A DNA stretch of 35,772 nt from Desulfatiglandales bacterium (GTDB lineage Bacteria; Desulfobacterota; DSM-4660; Desulfatiglandales; HGW-15): assembly GCA_030145585.1 (NCBI GenBank), contig JAQYVK010000522.1, forward strand, positions 1-35,772, in the 5' to 3' direction. Within the stretch, counting starts at the first letter, position 1. Each line of letters begins with the position of its first letter. The translations under genes were made by a program, and so were the position numbers. Under the pieces are notes generated by a model. That model was given only the letters and a program-made list of their open reading frames with translations. It did no database searches and was not told where the DNA came from. This document shows positions 9,631 to 19,253 of this stretch, in pieces.

Positions 9631-9814
9631 TCAGCCACTAAGACACAAAGTCACAAAGAAAAGATACTAATTTCAAAACAATATATAAAAGGAAGAATTC
9701 ATTCCTAAAAAAATCAAATGACGGCTTTCCTTTTTGTAAGCAATTTTGAATTATCTAAGCATCTTAGTATCTTCTTGTCTTCTTGCCTTCGTGTCTTAGT
9801 GGCTTAGTGGCTGA
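9631..9814. repeat. MITE-like inverted-repeat element
   Basis: tcagccactaagacacaaag (from 9631) and reverse-complementary ...ccttcgtgtcttagtggcttagtggctga (to 9814). Confidence 0.7.
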
Positions 9815-9988
9815 TTGAATGACCCCTGCAACCCATCACACAGAACGGCCTTTTTTTGTTTGCAATTGGCGAGATTTAATATAAAGCTGATTTTCGGATC
9901 GATTGGCCTGCTCAGATAAAAAAGATGGAAGGCATCTTAAAAATAGAAAACCAACTCGAGGTCAAAGACCTTATAGAATAGCCGTTCA

Positions 9989-10016
9989 AGCTGAAAAAAC
10001 TTTTAGCCGGACGGCA
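9989..10016. repeat. REP-like hairpin (gctgaaa...ttttagccggacggcagg family)
   Basis: agctgaaaaaacttttagccggacggcaggagg shares sequence with 32297-32330 (agctgaaagggactttcagccggacggcaggagg). Confidence 0.65.
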
Positions 10017-10032
10017 GGAGGATAGGATAATA

Positions 10033-10509
10033 GTGGCAGCAACCGATGACACCCCTCCCTGTCTGATATTTATTGATAAAGAGGGAAGGTGGTTCCATAA
10101 AGGCGTTGAAATGATTCACCGAGAGTTCATCAATTTTTTCTATCAGCAAATGAGTCTCGACTCGGAAGGCAGGTATATCATCACCTTGGAGGGAGAGCGC
10201 TGCCATGTTGAAGTAGAGGACACACCCTTTGTTGTTCGAAAAGCCCTCTTCAATGATTCCGTTCAGTCGGACCGGTCACGGTTCATATTGTTTTTGAGCG
10301 ATGAGACCCAGGAGGATCTTTCCCCTGATACCCTTTCTGTGGGGATTGAGAATGTCCTTTACTGCAGAGTCAGAAGTGGCACCTTCCCGGCACGATTCGA
10401 CCGCCCCGCCTATTACCAATTGGCCCAGTATATAGAGGAGATGGAGGGGGGCTATTTTCTGCGCATGAATGGTAAAAAATACATGATACCTATGAAAGAC
10501 AGAACTTGA
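10033..10509 (+). CDS. DUF1285-family protein
   Basis: PCLIFIDKEGRWFHKGVEMIHREFINFFYQQMSLDSEGRYIITLEGERCHVEVEDTPFVV resembles DUF1285. GTG start preceded by aggagg. Confidence 0.7.
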   Translation: MAATDDTPPCLIFIDKEGRWFHKGVEMIHREFINFFYQQMSLDSEGRYIITLEGERCHVEVEDTPFVVRKALFNDSVQSDRSRFILFLSDETQEDLSPDTLSVGIENVLYCRVRSGTFPARFDRPAYYQLAQYIEEMEGGYFLRMNGKKYMIPMKDRT

Positions 10510-10515
10510 AACCCA

Positions 10516-12417
10516 TTACTGACTTCCATTGGAGCGAAGATCTTTTATCTCAGCCTTTCTTTTCAGATTCTCCAGCCAACCCCCGATCAACATCTGGTCT
10601 CTTGCCATGGTCAATGACTGACGGTAATCCTCTTTTTCTTCCAGGTATTTTGTCTCATCTATACCTTTTTTTCCTTCCCACCGTATGACAAAAGCACCTC
10701 TCGCATTTTCTAAGACATCTTCTGGATATTTGTTGTTCTCGTTCAAACTGAAGGCGGCTTCTTGCAAACCAGGGTTATAGCCGATGTCCGGGACCACGTC
10801 GTTTCGGGTGATAAAATCAGATGATTTGGGTGTTAATTTATTCTTTTTGGCAAGTTCATTCCAATTTTTGCCCTCTTTGAGTTGAGTTAAAAAGCTTTCT
10901 GCCGTTGACTTTGCTTTAATCTGCGCGAGGTGCAATATAAAGTCTTCCTCAACTTTCTTTCTTACTTCATCCAATTCAGGCAAATAAGAGGGCTTATTGT
11001 CGGCAACCTGAATGATATAAAATATATTTTTAGATTCAATCAATTCACTGACATCACCTTTCTCAAGAGAGAAGAGTAATTGCCGCAGCTTATCATCATT
11101 ACCTATGCCGGGGATGTTTTCATTTTGAGAAAAATAATCAGTGTGTTTGATGGGCATTTTGTGCTCTGAGGCATATTTGACGAGATCCACATCATAGGGC
11201 ATCTGGTCGATTAAAGAGAGCCCCTTTTCATGGGCCAGATCCGTAGTGACTATATTGGTCAGGTTCTCGGTGATCTGCTTTTTCGCCTCATCGAGGGTTT
11301 TCGTACTAGCCTCTCTAATATCCTCCACCCAGATAATATGATAGCCAAATGAGGTTTTCACGAGATCACTGATCTCATCTTTCTTCATCTTGAAAGCAGC
11401 TTCCTCGAATGGTTTAACCATACTGCCCCGTGTAAAAAAACCGAGATCGCCCCCCTTTTCCCTTGTCGGTCCTTCAGAATATTCTTTTGCGAGGGCGGCA
11501 AAATCGTCTCCCTCATTAGCCATTTTTAAGACCGAAAGGGCCTTTTCCTTGATCTTTTTCTCCTCTTCCTCGGAGATATCTTTGCTCAATTTAAAAAGGA
11601 TGTGCCTCGCCTTGACTTCCTTATCCTGTTTAAACATTTCCTGGTTGTCTTCGAAATATTCGGTGATCTGTTGCTCTGATGGAACAGCATTTTCTTTGAA
11701 AGTCTCCGGGGCAATGACGATATAGGCCAGTTTTATTTTTTCCGGAACCCGGTAATTTTCCTTTCGATCATCAAAAAAAGGTCCCAGTCCGGACTGATCC
11801 AATTCTACCGACTCTTTAAATTTCTCCGGTTGAAAATGAACATACCCAATTTTTATTTGCTGCTTGTTGTGGTTATACTGATCCAAGACCTCGTTGTCGG
11901 TTACAGGTAAAAACGTCGTTAAAAATTGCTCTACTTTTTCACGGAGTAATTGGTGTGAGATTTCCGCTTCAAAAACTTCTGCTTTCATCCCGTTTTGTCT
12001 TAGAAGCCATTGGTATCGTTCTTCGTCAAACCGTCCTTTGAACTGGAAGGCGGGATAAGCGATGATCCTGTCTTGAATCTCCTTTTCAGTAACATCCAAT
12101 CCTAAATTTCTTGCTTCCTGGGTGACCAGCTTTTCATTGACAAGATTATTGAAAGCCCTGTTTTCCAGATCGAACGCCTTGATTAGATTTTCACTCCAGA
12201 CACTTTTATATTCCCTCTGAAGTGCCTGAAGAAGATTCCTGTAAGCCCTATTGTAATCCTGCCCACTAATATATTCCCCATTTACAAACGCAACCTTGAC
12301 CCCGTCTCTCGAGGTGAATGAGTATCCGAAGTAAAAAATAAATACTATAGCGATAATTGCGATTAGGAATTTAATGAGCCAGGATTTTGCATGCTTTCGC
12401 ATCAGACTCAGTAACAT
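10516..12417 (-). CDS. ppiD: SurA N-terminal/PpiC peptidyl-prolyl isomerase (PpiD-like)
   Basis: N-terminal TM anchor, SurA_N region, parvulin motif [10 protein letters not shown]...[34 protein letters not shown]. Confidence 0.85.
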   Translation of the reverse strand: MLLSLMRKHAKSWLIKFLIAIIAIVFIFYFGYSFTSRDGVKVAFVNGEYISGQDYNRAYRNLLQALQREYKSVWSENLIKAFDLENRAFNNLVNEKLVTQEARNLGLDVTEKEIQDRIIAYPAFQFKGRFDEERYQWLLRQNGMKAEVFEAEISHQLLREKVEQFLTTFLPVTDNEVLDQYNHNKQQIKIGYVHFQPEKFKESVELDQSGLGPFFDDRKENYRVPEKIKLAYIVIAPETFKENAVPSEQQITEYFEDNQEMFKQDKEVKARHILFKLSKDISEEEEKKIKEKALSVLKMANEGDDFAALAKEYSEGPTREKGGDLGFFTRGSMVKPFEEAAFKMKKDEISDLVKTSFGYHIIWVEDIREASTKTLDEAKKQITENLTNIVTTDLAHEKGLSLIDQMPYDVDLVKYASEHKMPIKHTDYFSQNENIPGIGNDDKLRQLLFSLEKGDVSELIESKNIFYIIQVADNKPSYLPELDEVRKKVEEDFILHLAQIKAKSTAESFLTQLKEGKNWNELAKKNKLTPKSSDFITRNDVVPDIGYNPGLQEAAFSLNENNKYPEDVLENARGAFVIRWEGKKGIDETKYLEEKEDYRQSLTMARDQMLIGGWLENLKRKAEIKDLRSNGSQ

Positions 12418-12555
12418 AGAGCATTTCCTCCCTGATCTCTGATTCTATATAAAATCCTCCTATCATACCCAACTAAGAAGGAGGAGATAAATCAATCTTA
12501 AAATATTGGTCGTCCCTATTGAGGAAAATCATGCTAACATGCTAAGATATCCTTG

Positions 12556-12837
12556 TCTATCAGAAATATAGGCCCCAGATCACCAAGACGGTATCATCTG
12601 CGGCGTTGCCTTTGATCGCTCCTCTTTGCGGCGTATAGATAAGGTCACGGTATATGGTGCATGGTATAAGGTGTATGGCCTAAAATCGTAACGATTGGGC
12701 AAAAATTACAAATTGACTGAGACCATGTACCTTAAACCTTATACCCTGAACCGTTTAATTACGCCTCAGTCGTCGCTCCTCGGCGCCTTGCATCTAATAC
12801 CGTCTTGGTGATCAGGAATATATCCTAATCTGATAGA
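12556..12837. mobile_element. MITE-like element with long terminal inverted repeats
   Basis: tctatcaga...gatcaccaagacggtat (12556-12594) versus ataccgtcttggtgatc...tctgataga (12797-12836), including a perfect 17-bp core, plus nested inverted segments inside. Confidence 0.75.
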
Positions 12838-13110
12838 AATGGTTTAAAAACCTTCAATCAGGTTCAAGGTCAAGGCGGGAATAGACGTTCAACCGCAGGA
12901 ATATAGGTAATATTTTGAGGATTTATCCGCCTCAGGAGGATTGAACGTCTTGTACCCAATCAAGAGATTGGGTCAAGTCCCAACAAAAAGATTGGGCCTG
13001 AGGGGAGGTTTTTAATCCACTTCTAATTTTACTTCTGATTACCAATTTAGATGGTTGATTTGGGAAGATCAGATCAACTTCGAGTATCTTGTACAAAGGA
13101 GCGACTGGGA

Positions 13111-14286
13111 ATGAATAGAGTACTAAATGGTCTTGACGTCTTTCAACAAGATTATTGGAAAAAACTGCAGGGACGTAGGCTGGGATTGCTGTCCAATCAG
13201 GCTTCTCTGGATCGTCACTTGAAGTCTTCAAAAGAGGTTATATCCAGGTTGCTTCCCAATCAACTGAAAGTCCTTTTCGGTCCCCAACATGGATATGGGG
13301 GTGAAGATCAGGACAACATGGTGGAGACGAACCATGCCCTCGATCGTGAATTGAACATACCCATATTCAGTCTTTATTCAAGAGTGAGAGAACCGTCCGA
13401 TGAAGTGTTGAACTTGATCGACGTCCTTATTATTGATTTGCAGGACGTGGGGACACGGGTCTACACCTTTGCCTCAACCATGCTCAGCTGTCTGAGGGCC
13501 ATGGCCGGACTCTCCAAAAAAGTTCTCATCCTTGACCGACCCAATCCACTTGGAGGGGAATTCGTCGAGGGAAATCTTCTGAAACCTGAGCTTTATTCTT
13601 TTGTAGGCCCCTTCAGTCTCCCCATGCGCCACGGCCTGACCATGGGTGAAATGGCACGGATCTTTGACCACGTCTTTCAAATTGGATCGGATCTGGATAT
13701 CGTTCCCATGCGTGGCTGGGACCGAAGGATGCAATGGGCCGATACGCGCAATAAATGGGTCATGCCCTCACCCAACATGCCCCTTCCGGAAACAGCTCAG
13801 GTCTATCCCGGCCAAGTCATCTGGGAGGGTACCAACCTCTCCGAAGGCCGGGGGTCGTGCCGCCCATTTGAAGTTTTCGGGGCTCCCTTTTTAGATACGG
13901 CACGAGTCAAGCAAATGCTGAGTCCTGAATCGACGGCAGGATGTTACTTGCAAGAAGTCTCGTTTCGTCCCACTTTTAACAAATGGGAAGGGGAGATCTG
14001 CCATGGTTTCATGATCCATGTCCTCGATCAATCGGCCTATCGTCCCTTTGGGACCTCTCTGGCGCTCCTCGCTTCGATCATGGACATTCATAGGGAGCAA
14101 TTCGACTGGAAGTCCCCCCCATATGAATATGAGTTTAAAAAATTGCCGATCGATATGATATTGGGTGATATATCCCTTAGAAGGAAATTAGAAAAGGGCG
14201 AGAAGCCGTTTCAAATGGAGGAAATGTGGACCAAAGATTTGAATGATTTTATTGAGTGGCGAAATCCTTTTCTCTTATATGCTTAA
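13111..14286 (+). CDS. DUF1343 / NamZ-like exo-beta-N-acetylmuramidase family protein
   Basis: GLLSNQASLD, LFGPQHGYGGEDQDNM, LIIDLQDVGTRVYTF, ILDRPNPLGG, MRHGLTMGEMA, SPNMPLPETAQVYPGQVIWEGTNLSEGRGSCRPFE. Confidence 0.88.
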   Translation: MNRVLNGLDVFQQDYWKKLQGRRLGLLSNQASLDRHLKSSKEVISRLLPNQLKVLFGPQHGYGGEDQDNMVETNHALDRELNIPIFSLYSRVREPSDEVLNLIDVLIIDLQDVGTRVYTFASTMLSCLRAMAGLSKKVLILDRPNPLGGEFVEGNLLKPELYSFVGPFSLPMRHGLTMGEMARIFDHVFQIGSDLDIVPMRGWDRRMQWADTRNKWVMPSPNMPLPETAQVYPGQVIWEGTNLSEGRGSCRPFEVFGAPFLDTARVKQMLSPESTAGCYLQEVSFRPTFNKWEGEICHGFMIHVLDQSAYRPFGTSLALLASIMDIHREQFDWKSPPYEYEFKKLPIDMILGDISLRRKLEKGEKPFQMEEMWTKDLNDFIEWRNPFLLYA

Positions 14287-14326
14287 GTTGATCCTTTGTT
14301 TCTATTCTTTTAAATATTAACAGATT

Positions 14327-14536
14327 TCAACTCATCACTTTTAGCAGTTTTTCACCTACTTTTAAATATTGACTCCCAAGTTTTCTGATGACCCATTCTC
14401 TGGAACTTCGGGATTTTAATGTGATAGCAAGGAGCGCTCTTAAAAGTTGTTTTTCATCTTTGTCTATCATTAATAAGGCGCTTGATATGTCATGCAATTC
14501 GTCGCCTGAATCTCTGGTATTACTACTATTACTCAT
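14327..14536 (-). CDS. small hypothetical protein (69 aa)
   Basis: ORF starting 3 nt after the stop of the HTH gene at 14540-14710; likely co-transcribed. Confidence 0.5.
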   Translation of the reverse strand: MSNSSNTRDSGDELHDISSALLMIDKDEKQLLRALLAITLKSRSSREWVIRKLGSQYLKVGEKLLKVMS

Positions 14537-14539
14537 TTT

Positions 14540-14710
14540 TTACTTTTTTTGACCGCCGCTAATCCATTTGTCTATGGCTTCTTTATCAAATCGCCAAACT
14601 CGCCCGATTCTGATGGCCGGGATTTTCCCCTCTGCCGCATACTTGCAGATGGTTATTTCATGTAATTTAAGATACTTTGCCAATTCCTTCGTTGTCATGA
14701 TTTGTGGCAT
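14540..14710 (-). CDS. excisionase/MerR-like helix-turn-helix DNA-binding protein (56 aa, absent from ORF track)
   Basis: Manual translation: MPQIMTTKELAKYLKLHEITICKYAAEGKIPAIRIGRVWRFDKEAIDKWISGGQKK*, a typical HTH_17/excisionase-like domain. Confidence 0.85.
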   Translation of the reverse strand: MPQIMTTKELAKYLKLHEITICKYAAEGKIPAIRIGRVWRFDKEAIDKWISGGQKK

Positions 14711-14903
14711 AATAAACTCCTAAATAACTAATTCCAAGTCGATTTGTTCATTCTTAATATTCTATACTTATTTATAGTACCTAATACCAATAAAGTCAAC
14801 AAAAAACTGCCAATAGTAAATAAAAATACCTTATCCTTAACTATTTAATTTTTATTGTCTTTTTCCAAGTTCTATTCTGAGTAATTAAGGCTAACTATAA
14901 GCT

Positions 14904-15524
14904 ATGAATCACAAAAATCTTATAATACTCATATTTATTGCCATGAGCGGACTGGCACCGAGTCAAAAACCCTCTTATTCCACTAAATTTGTCTACGATG
15001 GAGACACAATCCTTATAAATACCAACCAAAAAGTGAGATATTTGGGAATTGATGCCCCTGAAATCGGTTATGGGGTAAGAAAGAGCGAATTTATGGCTGT
15101 TGCGGCGCGCGACGAAAATATCCGTTTGGTGAAGAAGCGCAAAGTGACATTGGAATTTGACCGGGAAAGAACGGATCAATATGGGCGATTACTCGCATAT
15201 GTGTATCTGAAGAATGGTGAAATGGTAAACGCCCATCTCATTAGAAGAGGACTCGCCCATGTTGCAGTCAAGTTACCTAACCTTGAGTATTTTCAGGCTT
15301 TTCTCAACTTTCAGAGATTGGCTATGGAAGAAAGGATTGGAATCTGGAAGGCTCCAACAGGAAGAATGGAAGCGTTCTATCTTGGGAACAGTAAATCCTA
15401 TCGCTTTCATAGACCCAATTGCGCCTTCGGTAAGAAAATAGGATCCTATCATCGATTACAATTCGGTTCTCGGAAGGAGGCGTTTTGGGAAGGTTTTAGT
15501 CCTTGCAGCAAATGTCAACCTTAA
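14904..15524 (+). CDS. thermonuclease (SNase) family protein with C-terminal Ada-type metal-binding motif
   Basis: VYDGDTILI, YLGIDAPEIG, RTDQYGRLLAYVYL, plus C-terminal FHRPNC...FSPCSKCQP. Confidence 0.85.
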   Translation: MNHKNLIILIFIAMSGLAPSQKPSYSTKFVYDGDTILINTNQKVRYLGIDAPEIGYGVRKSEFMAVAARDENIRLVKKRKVTLEFDRERTDQYGRLLAYVYLKNGEMVNAHLIRRGLAHVAVKLPNLEYFQAFLNFQRLAMEERIGIWKAPTGRMEAFYLGNSKSYRFHRPNCAFGKKIGSYHRLQFGSRKEAFWEGFSPCSKCQP

Positions 15525-15532
15525 GCATGTTG

Positions 15533-16495
15533 TCACCGACTCAAGTTCTTGAGCCTCGTCTGGGCAATCTTAGCTTCATTCGATTTGGGATAGTTTTTGA
15601 CGATTTTTTGCAATATGAGTTTGGCCATCGTTTCATCCTTGATCTCAACAAACGCAATCGCCTGACGCAATAGGGCACTGGGGACCTTGTTGCCCTTCGG
15701 GTATTTTTTTATCACTGCCTGGTAAGCTATAATCGCCTGCTCATAACGATTTAGGGACATGTAGGATTCGCCGATCCAGAAGTAGGCGTTGTCCGCAAGA
15801 TCCGATTTCGGATATTTTTTTAAAAAATCCTGAAAGCCCGTCCTGGCTTCCTGGAATTGCCCCGCCCGGTAAGCAGCCAATGATGAATCATAAAGCCCCA
15901 GCTCACTCGATTTTGGTTTTACAGGTATGACGGCTACTTTTGGAACGGGTTCCCTTTGAGTCGTTGGTGGCCTTGCCGGTTCCACTCTCCTGTTGCCAGC
16001 CGGTTGTTCGAGCTTGAGGTATTGCTGTTGCTGCGCAACCATCAACTCAAGCTCTGACACCTTTTGGGTCATAAGGCTCAATTGGGCCCGCATTTCATCC
16101 TGCTCGCTAAGATCCCTTTCTATGACCCGTTTGACAATATGCTCAATATCTTCAATTCGCCCCGATTGTGCATCAATAGCTCCCCGTATCTGCTCAAGAT
16201 CTGCACTGCTTGAGGCCTGGCCGGCGCGCAGGGGCTCTAATTCCGAATCGATATTTCGGGTTGATTTCTGGGAATCTTCGAGTTTGGAGACCTTTTTATT
16301 GAGGGTAATTATTTGGTCATTGAGATTTATCACCTCTGTTTCAGGAACGCATGAAAACAAGGGGATCAAAACAATGAACAGGAAGGGGATGAAGAATGTT
16401 CGGCATTCCAGAAAATCCCCCCTCTTGGATGTGGCGGACTTCATTTCTGGACTTTTACACTTGTCCTGATCTGGGTTCATGAAATTGTTTGACAA
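15533..16495 (-). CDS. ybgF: Tol-Pal system protein YbgF/CpoB
   Basis: Coiled-coil N-terminus and C-terminal TPR repeats (LYDSSLAAYRAGQFQEARTGFQDFLKKYPKSDLADNAYFWIGESY); tol-pal context. Confidence 0.88.
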   Translation of the reverse strand: MSNNFMNPDQDKCKSPEMKSATSKRGDFLECRTFFIPFLFIVLIPLFSCVPETEVINLNDQIITLNKKVSKLEDSQKSTRNIDSELEPLRAGQASSSADLEQIRGAIDAQSGRIEDIEHIVKRVIERDLSEQDEMRAQLSLMTQKVSELELMVAQQQQYLKLEQPAGNRRVEPARPPTTQREPVPKVAVIPVKPKSSELGLYDSSLAAYRAGQFQEARTGFQDFLKKYPKSDLADNAYFWIGESYMSLNRYEQAIIAYQAVIKKYPKGNKVPSALLRQAIAFVEIKDETMAKLILQKIVKNYPKSNEAKIAQTRLKNLSR

Positions 16496-16784
16496 TAATT
16501 ATTAATTGTATGAAGGCTTCTCCGCCTCGGCCTATGACGGTCCGGAATGGTCCGGATTAAGCAAACCAACCCGACAAAAAAGAGCCATATATTCGATACC
16601 CGATGCGCACTTCCATATCGACGAGCATCAGGGGTTATGCATCAGACTGTCGGGAAACCCCGACCAGCAAGATGCACTCTCTGTACCCCTTGCAGTCCCT
16701 TTTCCTTGTAAGGCGCGTACTTCTCACCACAAGGGGCTACCAATATTCTCCCAAGACTTTTTTACTGTTGATAAGGGGGCAGAG

Positions 16785-17366
16785 CTACCTGTCTAACTTG
16801 AACTCAGCCCGTCTATTTCTGGCCCAGGCAGCTGCATTATGCGCTGGATCTGCCGGACTCTCCTCACCATAACTGATGGTCGACATCCTGGATCCAGATA
16901 CCCCTAGAGCGTTGAGAAACTTCCAAACGGCGTTGGCTCTTCTCTCCCCAAGGGCCAGATTATATTCTATCGTGCCCCTTTCATCGCAATGTCCCTCTAT
17001 GCCTAAAGAAAATTGAGGGTTCTTCCTAAGCCATTCCGCTTTCTTTGCCAGTACCGCGCGAGAGCTCGATTTTAATTCAGATTTGTCAAAATCAAAATAA
17101 ACCGACTCCGCCTCGAATGCTCGGACCTGATCACGAACCTTGTTTGCCATCTCCATTTCGGCCAATCTAGCCTTACGTTCTTCTTCCGCTCTTCTCATCG
17201 CATCTGTATCGACCCTCGGTGGAGGAGGTACTACTTGTGCTTTCGGGGGAGGTGGCGGGGTGACTTCCTGCTCCGTCAATTGTTTTTTGGCACATGAGGT
17301 AATCAAGAAAAGTGATGCAATTGCAAAGACCATGGTTACCGATAGAATCCTTTGTTTTTTTATCAT
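16785..17366 (-). CDS. pal: peptidoglycan-associated lipoprotein Pal
   Basis: Lipobox LFLITSC, OmpA motif VYFDFDKSELKSSSRAVLAKKAEWLRKNPQFSLGIEGHCDERGTIEYNLALGERRA. Confidence 0.95.
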   Translation of the reverse strand: MIKKQRILSVTMVFAIASLFLITSCAKKQLTEQEVTPPPPPKAQVVPPPPRVDTDAMRRAEEERKARLAEMEMANKVRDQVRAFEAESVYFDFDKSELKSSSRAVLAKKAEWLRKNPQFSLGIEGHCDERGTIEYNLALGERRANAVWKFLNALGVSGSRMSTISYGEESPADPAHNAAAWARNRRAEFKLDR

Positions 17367-17915
17367 GCTAGTGTTACCTCCTTTTTCTTATAGATAATTG
17401 TTTAATCCCAAATTCATCGAATTCGACTTTTAGAAGTTCAAACATTGTTTACTTATCATCTTCAAATTATTATTTCAACAATTTAGATACTTTTAAAGCA
17501 TTTTTTTTATTAAAATCCCCAATAGGTGCACCCTCAACCCTATTTTCCCTCCTTTGGCACTGCTTGCCCTAAGGTAGCATAATAAAAGGTTTTTTTGGCC
17601 ATTCATCCTCAGCGCATCGTATGAAAAAATCTGACGTGTTCACCTTTCTATTTTTTCACCCGGATTTGGAAACTTATCCGCAATTTGGAAAGATAGAGGT
17701 GAAAACCTGAGTTTCTCAAAAAAAACATAATAATGAATGCGCCCGATTACAATGAAGTGAAGAATTTATGTTCTTCTCCCAATGTCCTGAGAGAAATAGG
17801 CCTACGCCAGCCAAAACGAGGACGGGTAAAGATACAACCCCTCGACTCCTTGGCCCCTTGAATTTTACCCGCCTATTTTTTTGGCGGGTTGTGGCGGGCC
17901 TTGAATCCTCACGCT

Positions 17916-19253
17916 TTATTGTGACCAGGATGCGGATGTTTGCTCCCCTTTAAAATTGGTAATTTTTTGCTGGTTTCTCCCATTGGCGTTCATGAGATAC
18001 AAATGATATCCGCCATCCCGGTTCGAACTAAACGCAATATACCTGCCGTCCGGAGACCAGCACGGGTCTTCATTTTTACCCTGATCTTCCGTAAGCTGTC
18101 GCAAATTGCCACCATCAGGGTCTATGGTGAATATATCGATTTGACTACCCTTCATTCCGGAAAAGACGATTCGATTCAATTTGGACCAGACCGGGGCGGT
18201 GTTATATTTTCTCTGATTAAACGTTATGCGCTCCACCCTGTTCTCAAGCATATCATGGACGTAAATTTGGGGCTGGCCGGACTTGTTTGAAACAAAAGCC
18301 AATTTTTTCCCATCCGGGGAATAAGTGGGTGAGATATCGATCCCCCAATTGGAAATGAGGTGACTGAGGATTTTCCCCTTAAGATCAATAGCATATATAT
18401 CCGGGTTACCTTTGTGACTGAGGGTAAGGGCTATACTTGTCCCGTCCGGCCCCCAGGCGGCCCCGATGTTAAGGCCTTTCCTGGCCGAAATCCCCCTGAC
18501 ATTCCCTGACCGGATATCTCTGAGATAGAGCTTGGGCCCGCCATCCTTAAATGAATTATATAGAATTTTATCTCCTTTAGGGGACCATCTCGGGAAGAGA
18601 GCGATGCTTTTATCGGACGTCATCCTTTTCGCGTTATAGCCGTCATAGTCGGAAGTATAAATTTCTTTATACCCGGTGGCCGTCCCAACAAAAGCCAACT
18701 TGGACAGAAACATGCCTTTATTCCCGGTTAGCTCGAAGATGAGTTCGTTACTCACGCGGTGCATCAAACTTCTGTAATCATCTATCTTCCCTAAGAATCT
18801 TCTCCTGAGTATCTGACGGGCCCAGTGTACGTCAAACAATATGACCTCCACCTCGAGACTCCCGCCGACCGCTGTAAATCCTCCTCTCAAGAGTAGCTCC
18901 GATCCGATTACAGACCAGTCTTTATAGCGAACATCATCAAGGTTTCGAGTGGGTTCCGCCAAAAATGCATCCTTATCCATAGGCATAAAATAGCCGCTTA
19001 AAAAGAGGTCGTTGGATATCACCGCAGGCAAGGCCATAGAAAATTCCGGGTATTGGATCAACGGAGAAAAGTTCACAAAATCAGGAAAAGCGATATTTAT
19101 TCGTTGGAGGGATGGGGCATTGATATCGATATACATCTTTCCTAATCCACGATTGGGTAGGAAAATCTGGATAAGCAATAAGACCCCTATCAGGACAAAA
19201 AACTTATTGGTTTTCCAGCTCTTTAAGATTAAAAGTGATTTCAATTTCTTCAT
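17916..19253 (-). CDS. tolB: Tol-Pal translocation protein TolB
   Basis: TolB N-terminal domain and repeated WD40-like beta-propeller motifs (FPRWSPKGDKILYNS, SPTYSPDGKKLAFVSNKSGQPQIYV). Confidence 0.93.
   Translation of the reverse strand: MKKLKSLLILKSWKTNKFFVLIGVLLLIQIFLPNRGLGKMYIDINAPSLQRINIAFPDFVNFSPLIQYPEFSMALPAVISNDLFLSGYFMPMDKDAFLAEPTRNLDDVRYKDWSVIGSELLLRGGFTAVGGSLEVEVILFDVHWARQILRRRFLGKIDDYRSLMHRVSNELIFELTGNKGMFLSKLAFVGTATGYKEIYTSDYDGYNAKRMTSDKSIALFPRWSPKGDKILYNSFKDGGPKLYLRDIRSGNVRGISARKGLNIGAAWGPDGTSIALTLSHKGNPDIYAIDLKGKILSHLISNWGIDISPTYSPDGKKLAFVSNKSGQPQIYVHDMLENRVERITFNQRKYNTAPVWSKLNRIVFSGMKGSQIDIFTIDPDGGNLRQLTEDQGKNEDPCWSPDGRYIAFSSNRDGGYHLYLMNANGRNQQKITNFKGEQTSASWSQ

Noticed and set aside
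12932-13231. 99-aa minus-strand ORF overlapping the NamZ gene start
   Set aside because: Antisense to a well-supported coding region and no recognisable domain.
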